Assembly (NCBI RefSeq): GCF_000336915.1
Contig: NZ_AOMD01000021.1
Coordinates: 1-64,000 of the forward strand
Direction: 5' to 3'
DNA: 64,000 nt
Source: Halococcus saccharolyticus DSM 5350
Lineage (GTDB): Archaea; Halobacteriota; Halobacteria; Halobacteriales; Halococcaceae
Positions 52,452 through 61,839 of the stretch are shown here, piece after piece. The notes below the pieces were generated by a model, which saw only the letters and a list, made by a program, of their open reading frames with translations, was not told the DNA's origin and ran no database searches. How positions within the stretch are numbered: position 1 is the stretch's first letter; every line of letters begins with the position of its first letter. The translations under genes and the position numbers were made by a program.

Positions 52452-53255
52452 ATGGAGATCATCGACCCGCACATGCACATGGTGTCGCGCTCGGCCGACG
52501 ACTATCGACGCGCGCGCCGTGCCGGCGTCGAGTGCTGTATCGAGCCCGCGTTCTGGAGCGGGACCGACAAGCAGTACGCCGGTTCCTTTTTCGATTACTT
52601 CGAGCAGATTATCGATTTCGAGACCGACCGCGCCGAGCGCGCGGCGGGGATGGACCACTACGTGACGATCGGGCTCGAACCCAAGGAGGCGAACTACCGC
52701 GAGATGGCCGAGGAGGTGCTCGACCGCGTCCCCGAGTACCTCGACCGCGAGAACGTCGTCGGCGTCGGCGAGATCGGGTTCGATCAGGGGACCGACGACG
52801 AGGAGTGGGCTCTTCGCGAGCAGCTCCGAATGGCCGAGGAGCGTGAACTCCCGGTCATCATCCATACACCACACACGAACAAACCGGAGGGCACCGAACG
52901 GATCGTCGAGATCATCGAAGACGAGGGCGTGACCCAGGAACGCATCGTCATCGATCACAACACGCCCGAGACGATCGAGACGTCCCTCACGACGGATTGC
53001 TGGGTCGGGTTCACGCTCTACCCCGGGAAGATCGAGGACGAGAAAGCGATCGATCTCCTCGAAGAACACGGCACCGACAAGATGCTGTTCAACAGCGCCG
53101 CCGACTGGGACCCCTCGGACCCGCTCGCGGTGCCGAAGGCTCGCGACAAGATGCTCGATCGGGGCTGGCCGCGCGAGGACGTCAAGAAGGTCGTCTTCGA
53201 CAATCCCTACGAGTTCTTCGACCAGTCGCCGAACTTCGAGTACGACCCGCGATGA
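52452..53255 (+). CDS. TatD-family metal-dependent hydrolase, EboB-like
   Basis: This 267-aa amidohydrolase-fold protein has metal-site motifs IIDPHMHM (start), GVGEIGFDQG near residue 112, HTPHTNKPEG near 140 and IDHNTPE near 172. It is not a typical DNase TatD; its long insert FWSGTDKQYAGSFFDYFEQI and later NSAADWDPSDP resemble the hydrolase of ebo-type clusters. It is coupled to the next gene by ATGA overlap (53252-53255). Confidence 0.87.
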   Translation: MEIIDPHMHMVSRSADDYRRARRAGVECCIEPAFWSGTDKQYAGSFFDYFEQIIDFETDRAERAAGMDHYVTIGLEPKEANYREMAEEVLDRVPEYLDRENVVGVGEIGFDQGTDDEEWALREQLRMAEERELPVIIHTPHTNKPEGTERIVEIIEDEGVTQERIVIDHNTPETIETSLTTDCWVGFTLYPGKIEDEKAIDLLEEHGTDKMLFNSAADWDPSDPLAVPKARDKMLDRGWPREDVKKVVFDNPYEFFDQSPNFEYDPR

Positions 53256-54082
53256 AGTTCGGGTTCTCGGCCAACGCGTTCCGCGAGTACGACTGGAAGG
53301 AAACCATCGAGATCGTCGCTGACGCGGGCTACGACGGGATCGAACTCCTGTTCGACCGGCCGCATCTCTACCCCCACGACGTCGACGACGGGACGGTCGC
53401 CGACGTGCGCGACGCGCTCGACGAGCACGGACTCGCCATCAGTAACTGTAACGCGTTCATGTTGACGGCGATCGAGGGGTTCCACCATCCCTCGTACATC
53501 GAACCCGATCCCGAGTACCGCCAGGAGCGCATCGACTACACGAAGGCCGCGCTACGAACCGCCGCCGCACTCGATCACGACTACATCTCGATCGAGCCTG
53601 GCGGGCCGACTCCCGAGGAAAAATCCCGTGAGTGGGCGCTCGAAACGTTCGCCGAGAGCCTTGAGGAAGTGCTCCCGGTGGCCGAGGACGTCGACGTGGA
53701 TCTCCACGTCGAACCCGAGCCCGACCTCCTGATCGAAACTAGTACCGAGTTCCGCGAGTTCGCCGACCGGATCGACCATCCTCGGATTCGGTGTAATTTC
53801 GACGCCGGCCACCTCTTTTGCGTCGGCGAGGACCCCGTCGAAGCCTTCGACGCACTCGAACCGTTCGTGGATCACGTCCATCTGGAAGACATCCCCGAAG
53901 ACCGGAGCCACGAGCACACCCAGCTCGGTGACGGCGCGATGCCCATCGACAAGTTCCTCGGCGCGCTCGACGATCGTGACTACGAGGGATTCGTCACGGT
54001 CGAACTCTACCCCTACGAGGAAACCGCGGCCGAGACCGCCCGCGACGCGATGACCTACCTCGAAGACGGCGGGTGGGTCTGA
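53252..54082 (+). CDS. Sugar phosphate isomerase/epimerase 1 (xylose-isomerase-like TIM barrel), EboE-like
   Basis: This 276-aa TIM barrel is of the AP-endonuclease-2/xylose isomerase-like superfamily. Metal-ligand signatures are GYDGIELLFDRPHLYP, DLHVEPEPD, RCNFDAGHLFCVGE, DHVHLEDIPEDRSHEH and VTVELYPYE. The substrate is unknown. It overlaps the TatD gene (ATGA) and is followed five bases later by the UbiA gene, so it belongs to the same transcript. A paralog follows UbiA. Confidence 0.88.
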   Translation: MKFGFSANAFREYDWKETIEIVADAGYDGIELLFDRPHLYPHDVDDGTVADVRDALDEHGLAISNCNAFMLTAIEGFHHPSYIEPDPEYRQERIDYTKAALRTAAALDHDYISIEPGGPTPEEKSREWALETFAESLEEVLPVAEDVDVDLHVEPEPDLLIETSTEFREFADRIDHPRIRCNFDAGHLFCVGEDPVEAFDALEPFVDHVHLEDIPEDRSHEHTQLGDGAMPIDKFLGALDDRDYEGFVTVELYPYEETAAETARDAMTYLEDGGWV

Positions 54083-54086
54083 GAGG

Positions 54087-55004
54087 GTGGCCGTCGGCGA
54101 GTCCGGTTTGAGCGAGCGATTCACGACCTACGCGAGCCTGGTGCGCGTCCCGAACCTCTTCAGCGCGCCCCCGGACGTCCTGCTCGGTGCGGCACTTGCG
54201 AGTGCGGCCGGCGCGGCGGTCTCGCTCCCCGCGCTCGCCGGCCTCTGTCTCGCCGCCGTTCTGCTGTACGCCGGTGGCACCACGCTGAACGACTACTTCG
54301 ACGCGCCGATCGACCGATCCGAGCGACCCGAGCGCCCGATTCCCTCCGGCGAGGTGACGCGTCGGACGGCGGGCGCGCTCGGTGGATCGCTGCTTGTGGT
54401 CGGCGTCGCGCTCACGTTCGTCGCTGCCGGGACGCGCGCCGGTGCGATCGCCGCCGGACTCGCGGCCGTCATCGCGCTCTACGACGGCGCGCTGAAGGGC
54501 GGCCCCGTTGGCTTCCTCGCGATGGGGGGCGCGCGCGGGTTGAACGTCCTCCTCGGAACGGCTGCCGCGGGCGCGGTCGATTTCCCGACGTGGACGCTCG
54601 CGGTGCCGGCGGTCGTCGTGCTCTACATCGCCGCGGTGACGTACATGGCCGCGAACGAGGCGACCGCTACCCCACGGAAGGCGGTCGCGACCGCGGCCGC
54701 TGGAGTCGTCGTAGCTGCCGCAACGGTGTTCGCAGTGATCGCGACGGTCGGTCCGCCGACCGTTCAAGCCGGACTCGCAGCCGGGCTCGTCGCCGGTTTC
54801 CTCGCGTGGACCGGGCGTGCGCTTGAACCAGCGTACGCCGATCCTCGTCCCCGAACTGTCGGTCCCGCGGTCGGTACCTGCGTGCTCGCGCTCGTGGTGC
54901 TCGATGCGGCGTTCGCGGCGATCGTCGGCGTCGGGTGGGCGCTTGCTGTGCTCGTCTTTCTCGTGCCCGCAGTCGGGCTGGCCCGATTGTTCGATGTCTC
55001 GTAA
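54087..55004 (+). CDS. UbiA-family prenyltransferase, EboC-like
   Basis: This is a 305-aa membrane prenyltransferase with about eight spans. The first aspartate motif NDYFDAPIDRSERPERPIPSG is intact near residue 69. The second motif region YDGALKGGPVGFLAMGGARGLN lacks the second usual DxxxD acidic pair, as in the EboC-like/MpaA-type subgroup. It probably transfers a prenyl group to a polar acceptor. GTG start; the gene sits between two sugar-phosphate isomerase paralogs. Confidence 0.88.
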   Translation: MAVGESGLSERFTTYASLVRVPNLFSAPPDVLLGAALASAAGAAVSLPALAGLCLAAVLLYAGGTTLNDYFDAPIDRSERPERPIPSGEVTRRTAGALGGSLLVVGVALTFVAAGTRAGAIAAGLAAVIALYDGALKGGPVGFLAMGGARGLNVLLGTAAAGAVDFPTWTLAVPAVVVLYIAAVTYMAANEATATPRKAVATAAAGVVVAAATVFAVIATVGPPTVQAGLAAGLVAGFLAWTGRALEPAYADPRPRTVGPAVGTCVLALVVLDAAFAAIVGVGWALAVLVFLVPAVGLARLFDVS

Positions 55005-55035
55005 GGTGTTTCGGGGTGGCGGCCGTTCGACTGGC

Positions 55036-55884
55036 ATGGTCGATCTCGCGTTCTCGACGAACGCCTACACCCGCCACGCACTCCCCGAGGCGATCGATCG
55101 AATCGCCGACCACGGCTATGCTGGCGTCGAAATCCTGGGAGACAAACCCCACGCCTACTTCCCGAATTTCGACGACGCCGACGAGGGGGACCTGATCGCG
55201 GCGCTCGACGACACAGAACTACAGATATCGAACGTCAACGCCAACACCGCGACGGGCTACTACGACGACGCACCGCCCTCGTCGTTTTTCGATCCGAGCG
55301 TGATCACCGCGGACGATGACGACCGTGAGTGGCGGATCGAGTACACGAAACGCGCGATCGATCTCGCTTCTATAACTAGTGCGCCCGCAGTCTGTCTCGC
55401 CACCGGCCGACCACTCCCCGGGACGCCGCCCGAACGCGCCCACGAGTATCTCCGTGACTCGCTCGATTCGATTCTCGACTACGCCGAGGATCGTGGAGTG
55501 AGCGTCGGGATCGAGTACGAGCCCGAACTCCTCGTGGAGTGTACCGAGGAAGTGCTCGCGCTCATCGACGACGTCGGTCGCGACTCGCTCGGGATCAACC
55601 TCGACGTCGGCCACGCCGCGGTCTACGGCGAGGATCCCGCCGAAGCGATCCGGCAGAGTGCGGGCCACATCACGGGCGTCCATCTGGAGGACATCGTCGG
55701 CGGCGTCCGAGGAAAGCACTACCACCGGATCCCCGGCGAGGGAGACCTCGACTTCCGGGCGATCTTCGACGCGCTCGACGACATCGGCTACGACGGGTTC
55801 GCAACGCTCGAACTCTACACCTACCCCGATCGCCCAGACGAAGCCGCACGGGAGGCGTACGAGGAACTCTCGGCGTACTGCTGA
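55036..55884 (+). CDS. Sugar phosphate isomerase/epimerase 2 (xylose-isomerase-like TIM barrel), EboE-like
   Basis: This is a 282-aa TIM barrel related to the gene at 53252 but clearly diverged. Signatures are GYAGVEILGDKPHAYFP, VGIEYEPELLVECTEEV, LGINLDVGHAAVYGED, GVHLEDIVGGVRGKHYH and ATLELYTYPDRP. The start was chosen at MVDLAFSTNAYTRH, matching the paralog's MKFGFSANAF start. Last gene of the four-gene plus-strand operon. Confidence 0.88.
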   Translation: MVDLAFSTNAYTRHALPEAIDRIADHGYAGVEILGDKPHAYFPNFDDADEGDLIAALDDTELQISNVNANTATGYYDDAPPSSFFDPSVITADDDDREWRIEYTKRAIDLASITSAPAVCLATGRPLPGTPPERAHEYLRDSLDSILDYAEDRGVSVGIEYEPELLVECTEEVLALIDDVGRDSLGINLDVGHAAVYGEDPAEAIRQSAGHITGVHLEDIVGGVRGKHYHRIPGEGDLDFRAIFDALDDIGYDGFATLELYTYPDRPDEAAREAYEELSAYC

Positions 55885-56030
55885 GATCGCAGTCGGCTCG
55901 GTGGGAGCGGACGGTCACGGAAAACGATCCGAGATTTTCAACACAGTCCCCTATACGGGGAGGAGTCGTGGGAAACGGGGTGAACGAGCCCGTCCGATAC
56001 TCTCAAACCACGTCCCCACGGGAATCCGAT

Positions 56031-58514
56031 ATGGAGTTCCACGACGCCGCGAACTTCCTCTTCGGGCTGCGGCGCTACCCCCCAAAGCCGCGGCTCTCCG
56101 CGACGCGCGACCTCTTGTCCGCACTCGACGATCCACAGGAGGGAATCGCGTTCGTCCAGGTCGCTGGCTCGAACGGGAAGGGATCCACCGCCCGGATGAC
56201 CGAGTCGATCCTCCGCGAGGCCGGTCTCGATGTCGGGCTCTACACCTCGCCGCATCTCGATTCGGTCCGCGAGCGCGTCACGGTGAACGGTCGATCGATC
56301 ACGGAGGCCGCCCTCACTGAGTACGTCGAGACAGTACGGCCCTACGTCGTCGATCGCGCGACCGACGGCGCGTCGCCGACCTTCTTCGAGACGGTCACGG
56401 GACTCGCGTTCTGGGAGTTCGCGCGCCAGGACGTCGACTGTGCGGTGCTCGAAGTCGGCATCGGGGGACAGTACGACGCGACCAGCGTCGTCGATCCGGT
56501 GGCGAGCGCGGTCACGAGCGTCACGCTCGAACACACCGACGTGCTCGGCGAGACAGTCGAGGAGATCGGACGCGACCTCGCCCACGTCGCGCCCGATGAC
56601 GGCCCGCTCGTGACCGCCGCGACCGGCGACGCGCGATCGGGGATCGACACGGTGGCCGACGAGGTCGTGACGGTTGGCTCCGGAACTGACACCGATGTCG
56701 CCGTGAGTTACGACGGTCGCGTCGGTATCGAGAGTCGGGTCGAACTCACCGGTACTGACTGGGACGTCGAAACCAGACTCCCGCTCGTGGGTGCACACCA
56801 GGCCGACAACGCCGGCGTCGCGGCCCCGCTTGCCCGCCACGTCGGGGACGCACTTGGGGTCGAGATCGACACAGATGATCTCGCGAGCGGGCTGCGTACG
56901 GCTCACTGGCCCGGCCGGTTCGAGGTCATGGGCCGGGAACCGCTGGTCGCCCTCGACGGCGCACACAATCCCGGAGCGTGCGAGCGCCTCGCGAGCGTCC
57001 TCCGTGAGTTCAAGTACGATGATCTCCATGTGGTGTTCGGCGCGCTCGCCGACAAGGACCATCGAGGCATGGTCGAGGCGCTCCCGACGCCGGATCGTGC
57101 CGTCACCTGCCAGCCCGACGTCGACCGTGCGGAAGACGAGGGGGTGCTCGCGACATCGTTCGAGCGCGATGGCGTCGTCGTCGAGAGTCGAAACGCCGTC
57201 ACCGATGGGGTGGCCGAGGCGGTCGCGGCCGCCGATCCCGACGACTGTGTCGTCGTCTGTGGCTCGCTCTACACCGTCCGGGAGGCCCGGACCCGGTGGA
57301 GTCGCCTCGACGTCCCGAAGCGCGTCGACGATCTCGACGACGCTCGCCGGGTGCTCTCCGGGGCACACGTCACCGATCCCGGCGTCTACCGGATGCGGGG
57401 CAAAACCGTCCACCGTACCCTGAAGACACGAGTGCGACCGCGCCAGGCGCAGTATCTCAAGGAGGAACTGCTCTCGCTCGGTGGCGAGTGTGCGGTCTCG
57501 GGATTGAACGACCAGAACGAGGAGCGACTCGACGTCGTGCTTGCGGGCACGCTCGCCCAGTTCAAACGGCTCGTCGCGAAGCTCGACGCCCAGCCATACG
57601 GACTCGGCCCGCTCGCCGCCGATATCGCCCGCGCGCTCGACATCGATTCGTCGGCAAGAAGCCGTGGCGACGAGGATACAACGGCGAGACTGGATTATCC
57701 GTGGGACGACGGCACTGCCGTCATGGGGATTCTCAACGTCACGCCCGACAGTTTCCACGACGGTGGCGAGTTCGACGAGACCGATGCCGCGGTTCGGCGG
57801 GCCGAGGAGATGGTCGCAGCGGGGGCCGACGTGATCGATATCGGTGGCGAGAGCACCCGCCCCGGTGCGGAGCCGGTGTCGGTGGTCGACGAGCACGATC
57901 GGGTGGTCCCCGTGATCGAGCGCATCGCCGACGTCGACGCGTTGCTCTCGATCGATACCCGGAAGGCCGAAGTCGCCCGGGCAGCACTGGAGGCCGGAGC
58001 CGACATCGTGAACGACGTCTCCGGACTCGACGATCCCGAGATGCGCTTCGTGGCTGCCGAGTTCGACTGTCCGATCGTCGTGATGCACAGTATCGACGCG
58101 CCAGTCGCTCCCGACGCCGAGCCGGAGTACGACGACGTGGTCGAGGACGCGATTCGGGAGCTCGAACCCCTCGTCAGGCGATGTGTGCAGGCGGGGCTCG
58201 ACCGCGAACAGATCATCGTCGATCCCGGACTGGGATTCGCGAAAACCGAACGGGAGGACTTCTCGCTTCTCGGCCGTCTCGGGGAGTTCCGTGCGCTCGA
58301 CTGCCCCGTCCTCGTGGGCCACTCCCACAAATCGATGTTCGGCCTCGTCGGCAGCGAGGCCGGCGAGCGACTCCCGGCCACGGTGGCGGCGAGCGCGCTC
58401 GCGGCCGAGCGCGGTGCCGACATCGTCCGTGTTCACGACGTCGCCGAGACCGTCGCCGCCGTAAGCGTGAGTGAGGCCACCACCGCACCGCATACGTTCG
58501 ATCGCGACGAGTGA
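56031..58514 (+). CDS. folCP: Bifunctional folylpolyglutamate/dihydrofolate synthase and dihydropteroate synthase (FolCP)
   Basis: This 827-aa fusion makes folate. Residues 1-440 are a FolC ligase (VAGSNGKGSTARM P-loop, YTSPHLDSVRERV, ALDGAHNPGACERL). A linker region follows (about 441-555). Residues 560-827 are a FolP TIM barrel (GILNVTPDSFHDGG, DIGGESTRPGAEPVS, DPGLGFAKT, VGHSHKSMFG). Haloarchaea carry this fusion, known from Haloferax volcanii. No operon partners; an upstream 146-base gap is empty. Confidence 0.96.
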   Translation: MEFHDAANFLFGLRRYPPKPRLSATRDLLSALDDPQEGIAFVQVAGSNGKGSTARMTESILREAGLDVGLYTSPHLDSVRERVTVNGRSITEAALTEYVETVRPYVVDRATDGASPTFFETVTGLAFWEFARQDVDCAVLEVGIGGQYDATSVVDPVASAVTSVTLEHTDVLGETVEEIGRDLAHVAPDDGPLVTAATGDARSGIDTVADEVVTVGSGTDTDVAVSYDGRVGIESRVELTGTDWDVETRLPLVGAHQADNAGVAAPLARHVGDALGVEIDTDDLASGLRTAHWPGRFEVMGREPLVALDGAHNPGACERLASVLREFKYDDLHVVFGALADKDHRGMVEALPTPDRAVTCQPDVDRAEDEGVLATSFERDGVVVESRNAVTDGVAEAVAAADPDDCVVVCGSLYTVREARTRWSRLDVPKRVDDLDDARRVLSGAHVTDPGVYRMRGKTVHRTLKTRVRPRQAQYLKEELLSLGGECAVSGLNDQNEERLDVVLAGTLAQFKRLVAKLDAQPYGLGPLAADIARALDIDSSARSRGDEDTTARLDYPWDDGTAVMGILNVTPDSFHDGGEFDETDAAVRRAEEMVAAGADVIDIGGESTRPGAEPVSVVDEHDRVVPVIERIADVDALLSIDTRKAEVARAALEAGADIVNDVSGLDDPEMRFVAAEFDCPIVVMHSIDAPVAPDAEPEYDDVVEDAIRELEPLVRRCVQAGLDREQIIVDPGLGFAKTEREDFSLLGRLGEFRALDCPVLVGHSHKSMFGLVGSEAGERLPATVAASALAAERGADIVRVHDVAETVAAVSVSEATTAPHTFDRDE

Positions 58515-58574
58515 ACCGGTTCTCCCTGTCGGGTGAGCCGTTAGCGCTCATAGACGGCGCGTGACCCGCTCGGC

Positions 58575-59783
58575 TCACTCTCCATCGGTCTCTCCCGTCG
58601 TCCCCGCTTCGTCGGTCGTCTCCTCCTCGTCAGTCGGTTCCTCGGCTTCGGTTTCGTCGGTGCCATCGCGCTCCGTGGTCGTGGCCGCCTGCTCGTCGTT
58701 CGCTCGTTCCGGCGGCCCGTCTTCACCGGTCGTCGCTCCCTGGCCGCTCTGTTCCTGGCTCGTCGGAGACGGTGACGATGTAGTGGTTTGACTCGCTGTC
58801 GCCGTGTTCGTCGTCGTTGTCGCCGTGGTCGTTGCTGTCGCTGCTGACGTCGTGGTGGTCGTCGTTGCGGTCGGCGTGCTCGTCGTCTGACTCGCTGTGG
58901 CCGTTCCCGTAGCGCTCGGTGTAGCGGTATCCGTCGATGTGTCTGTATCCTCGGTCTCCGATGTTGCCGTGGCCGTCTGCGTCGGGGTCGATGTCGCAGT
59001 TTCCGTCGAGGTCGGCGTTTCGGTAGTCGTTGGTGTCTCGGTCGCTGTCGGTGTGTCGGTAGTCGTTGACGAGGCTGTCGCCGAGGTTTCGCTGGGTGTT
59101 GGCGTCGCGGTTGGTGACGGCGTCGATGTGGCCGTTGGCGTCGCTGTCGGTGTTGCGGTCGGTGACGACGTGGGTGTCGGTGTAGCGGTCGGCGTAGCGG
59201 TGGGGGTCGGCGTTGGTGTGGTCGTCGCTGTCGGGGATGCGGTGGCTGTGGCGGTCGATGTTGTTGTCGGCGTCGCGGTTGGTGTCTGTGTAGTGGTGGC
59301 AGTAGGTGTCGGCGTATCGGTAGGTGTTGGTGTGTTCGTTGAGGTCGCTGTCGGCGTCGGTGTCTCGGTGGGCGTCGGCATGTCGGTGGCTGTCGGTGTG
59401 GCAGTTGTCGTCGCTGTAGCAGTCGATGTCGTCACTGAGGATGTGGGTGACGCGGTGGCTGTCGGCGTTGGCGACGGTGTCTGCGTCGATCGTTCCGTCG
59501 TGGTTGGTCCCGGTGTCGTGGTGGTTTCGTTCGTGGACCGCGTCGTTGGTTCCGTCGTCACGGTCGGTGTGGTCGTGGCGTTCGCGCCGTCGACGATCGG
59601 GCCGGCTGCGGCCGGCTCGTTTTCACTCCCCCCGGGATCGTCGAGCACGCTCGTGAGGAGAAACCCGACGCCTGCGAGGAGGATGACGATTACGAGGACA
59701 CCGACTGCGGGTGCCAGCCACCGCTCGATGGCGGACAGTTCGTCCTGATCAAGCAGCTCCGATTCTGGCCCCGGTTCGATCAC
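58575..59783 (-). CDS. Membrane-tethered Thr/Pro-rich repetitive protein
   Basis: This is a 402-aa protein. A single membrane span near residues 24-46 (LAPAVGVLVIVILLAGVGFLL) leads into about 280 residues of low-complexity Thr/Pro/Ala/Ser repeats (TPTATPT types) and an acidic, Glu/Asp/Thr-rich end. The N-terminal 23 residues are acidic. Such segments are typical stalks for O-glycosylation between membrane and surface. No enzymatic domain is visible. Repeats at the DNA level give a mirror-image open frame on the plus strand that is not a gene. Confidence 0.7.
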   Translation of the reverse strand: MIEPGPESELLDQDELSAIERWLAPAVGVLVIVILLAGVGFLLTSVLDDPGGSENEPAAAGPIVDGANATTTPTVTTEPTTRSTNETTTTPGPTTTERSTQTPSPTPTATASPTSSVTTSTATATTTATPTATDMPTPTETPTPTATSTNTPTPTDTPTPTATTTQTPTATPTTTSTATATASPTATTTPTPTPTATPTATPTPTSSPTATPTATPTATSTPSPTATPTPSETSATASSTTTDTPTATETPTTTETPTSTETATSTPTQTATATSETEDTDTSTDTATPSATGTATASQTTSTPTATTTTTTSAATATTTATTTTNTATASQTTTSSPSPTSQEQSGQGATTGEDGPPERANDEQAATTTERDGTDETEAEEPTDEEETTDEAGTTGETDGE

Positions 59784-59940
59784 TTGGAGTACGTACGCCG
59801 TTCGAGCTTATCTGCCTTGTCGTGGCGTACGAAGGCACGATCGCTGGAAATAGTTCTTAGCGCACCCGTCGGCCGATGACTCCTGTCGTTCGGTTTTCCC
59901 CCAACCGAAACGGTTTGTAAGTGCTCCGTGAACACTGGCC

Positions 59941-61737
59941 GTGCTCTCCGACATCGAGCGCTACCTCAACGTCCGCAGTGCATCGACCGGGTCGTTCGCG
60001 CCCTCGGGCGACCTCGCTTTCCTGCTCGACACCACCGGCACGCCCCAAATTTGGACGCTTCCCGAACCCGGGGGCTGGCCCGACCAACGAACGTTCGCCG
60101 ACGAGCGCGTCACCTTCGCTTCGTTTTCGCCGACACGCGACGAACTGATCTTCGGGCGGGACGAGGGCGGCAACGAGCGTGTCCAGCTCTCCCGACTCGA
60201 TCCCGACGGCTCGGTGACGCCGCTCACCGACCGTCCCGCAGCCAAACATAGATGGGGCGGCTGGAGCCACGACGGCGAACGGTTCGCGTTCACCGCCAAC
60301 CGGCGCGACGAGTCGGTCTTCGACGTCTACACACAGGTACGCGACGCGACGGGTGACGACGCCGAACTCGTTCACGAGGGTGACGGCTGGCTCACCGTCG
60401 CCGGCTTCGGCCCCGACGACGATCGCCTCGTCGTGAGCGAGGCGCATTCGAGCTTCGATCAGGACCTCCACGTGCTCGATCTCGATACTGGGGCGATCGA
60501 GCACGTCACGCCCCACGAGAACGACGTGCGCTTCATGGGTGTCGAATGGGGACCCGACGGCGACGCGCTCTACTGCCTGACCGACCGCGACGGCGACACC
60601 CTCTCGCTCGCGCGGCTCGATCTCGGCAGTTTGGAAATCGAACCGATCGTCGACGATCCGGAGTGGAACGTCGATCGATTCGTGCTCGACGGAGACACCG
60701 GCCGGCTGGTCTACGGACGCAACGTCGACGGCTACACCGATCTCACGGTCGGGCGACTCACGGGCGAGACGACGATCGAGACGTTCCCGACGCCCGATCT
60801 CCCCGACGGCCTCGCGGGCGCGATCGAGTTCGACGACGACGCCGAGCGCTTCGCGATCACGGTGACGGGTCCGCGCGAGAACGCGAACGTCCACGTCGTC
60901 GACATCGCATCCGGCGAGAGCGACCGCTGGACGCACGCCTCGACCGCCGGCCTCGCCGAGGATCGGTTTCACGACTCCGAGCTCGTGCAGTTCGAGAGCT
61001 TCGACGCCCGGGAGATTCCGGCGTTTTTCTCGCTGCCCGCCGATCCCGCGCCGGGCGACACACCGGTCGTCGTCGACATCCACGGTGGCCCCGAGAGCCA
61101 GCGCCGGCCACGATTTAGCCCCGTCACCCAGTACCTCCTCGATCAGGGGTATGCGGTCTTCGAGCCGAACGTCCGGGGCTCGTCGGGCTACGGCAAAGCG
61201 TACACCCACCTCGACGACGTCGAAAAGCGGATGGATTCGGTGGCCGACATCGAGGCGGGCGTCGAGTGGCTCGGCGATCTCTCACCTGTAGACCCCGACC
61301 GGATCGCGGTGATGGGCGGCTCCTACGGCGGGTTCATGACGCTCGCGGCGCTCACCGAATATCCCGATCTGTTCGCCGCCGGGGTCGACATCGTGGGGAT
61401 CGCGAACTTCGTGACGTTCCTCGAAAACACCGGACCATGGCGGCGTGAACTCCGAGAGGCCGAATACGGGTCGCTCGAAACCGACCGCGATCTCCTCGAA
61501 TCCATCAGTCCGATCCACCGCGCCGACCGTATCGACGCGCCCCTGTTCGTGCTCCACGGCGAGAACGACCCGCGCGTGCCGGTCGGCGAGGCAGAACAGA
61601 TCGCAGAGCGCGTCAGCGAGCAGGGTGTCCCCGTCGAGAAACTCCTCTTCGAGGACGAGGGCCACGGGATCACGAAACGCGAGAACCGGATCGAGGCCTA
61701 CACCGCCATCGCGCGGTTCCTCGACGAGCACGTCTGA
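59941..61737 (+). CDS. S9-family prolyl oligopeptidase-like serine peptidase
   Basis: This is a 598-aa two-domain peptidase. The N-terminal beta-propeller covers about residues 1-330 (repeated DGDALYCLTDRDGD-type blades). The C-terminal alpha/beta-hydrolase has the nucleophile in MGGSYGGFMTLAAL near residue 460, Asp in GENDPRVPVGEAEQ and His in FEDEGHGITKREN. It cleaves short peptides, probably in the cytoplasm since no signal is present. GTG start supported by a TATA-like TTTGTAAG upstream. Confidence 0.93.
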   Translation: MLSDIERYLNVRSASTGSFAPSGDLAFLLDTTGTPQIWTLPEPGGWPDQRTFADERVTFASFSPTRDELIFGRDEGGNERVQLSRLDPDGSVTPLTDRPAAKHRWGGWSHDGERFAFTANRRDESVFDVYTQVRDATGDDAELVHEGDGWLTVAGFGPDDDRLVVSEAHSSFDQDLHVLDLDTGAIEHVTPHENDVRFMGVEWGPDGDALYCLTDRDGDTLSLARLDLGSLEIEPIVDDPEWNVDRFVLDGDTGRLVYGRNVDGYTDLTVGRLTGETTIETFPTPDLPDGLAGAIEFDDDAERFAITVTGPRENANVHVVDIASGESDRWTHASTAGLAEDRFHDSELVQFESFDAREIPAFFSLPADPAPGDTPVVVDIHGGPESQRRPRFSPVTQYLLDQGYAVFEPNVRGSSGYGKAYTHLDDVEKRMDSVADIEAGVEWLGDLSPVDPDRIAVMGGSYGGFMTLAALTEYPDLFAAGVDIVGIANFVTFLENTGPWRRELREAEYGSLETDRDLLESISPIHRADRIDAPLFVLHGENDPRVPVGEAEQIAERVSEQGVPVEKLLFEDEGHGITKRENRIEAYTAIARFLDEHV

Positions 61738-61839
61738 TCCGATCGCTGTGACGACCGCGGAGTGGCGCTTTCGCGACGTAAAATCATGTGAAACGAACGA
61801 AAACGTCCAAACGGTTTGACATCACACGACGGGACGGCG

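Noticed and set aside
55938-58493. Long minus-strand frame opposite folCP
   Set aside because: Antisense frame of a GC-rich gene; no domain and Arg/His/Asp-rich shadow composition.
58897-59748. Plus-strand open frame of Val/Gly/Ala repeats
   Set aside because: It is the mirror of the Thr/Pro repeats on the minus strand; its VAVGVAVG pattern follows from the DNA repeat, not from selection.
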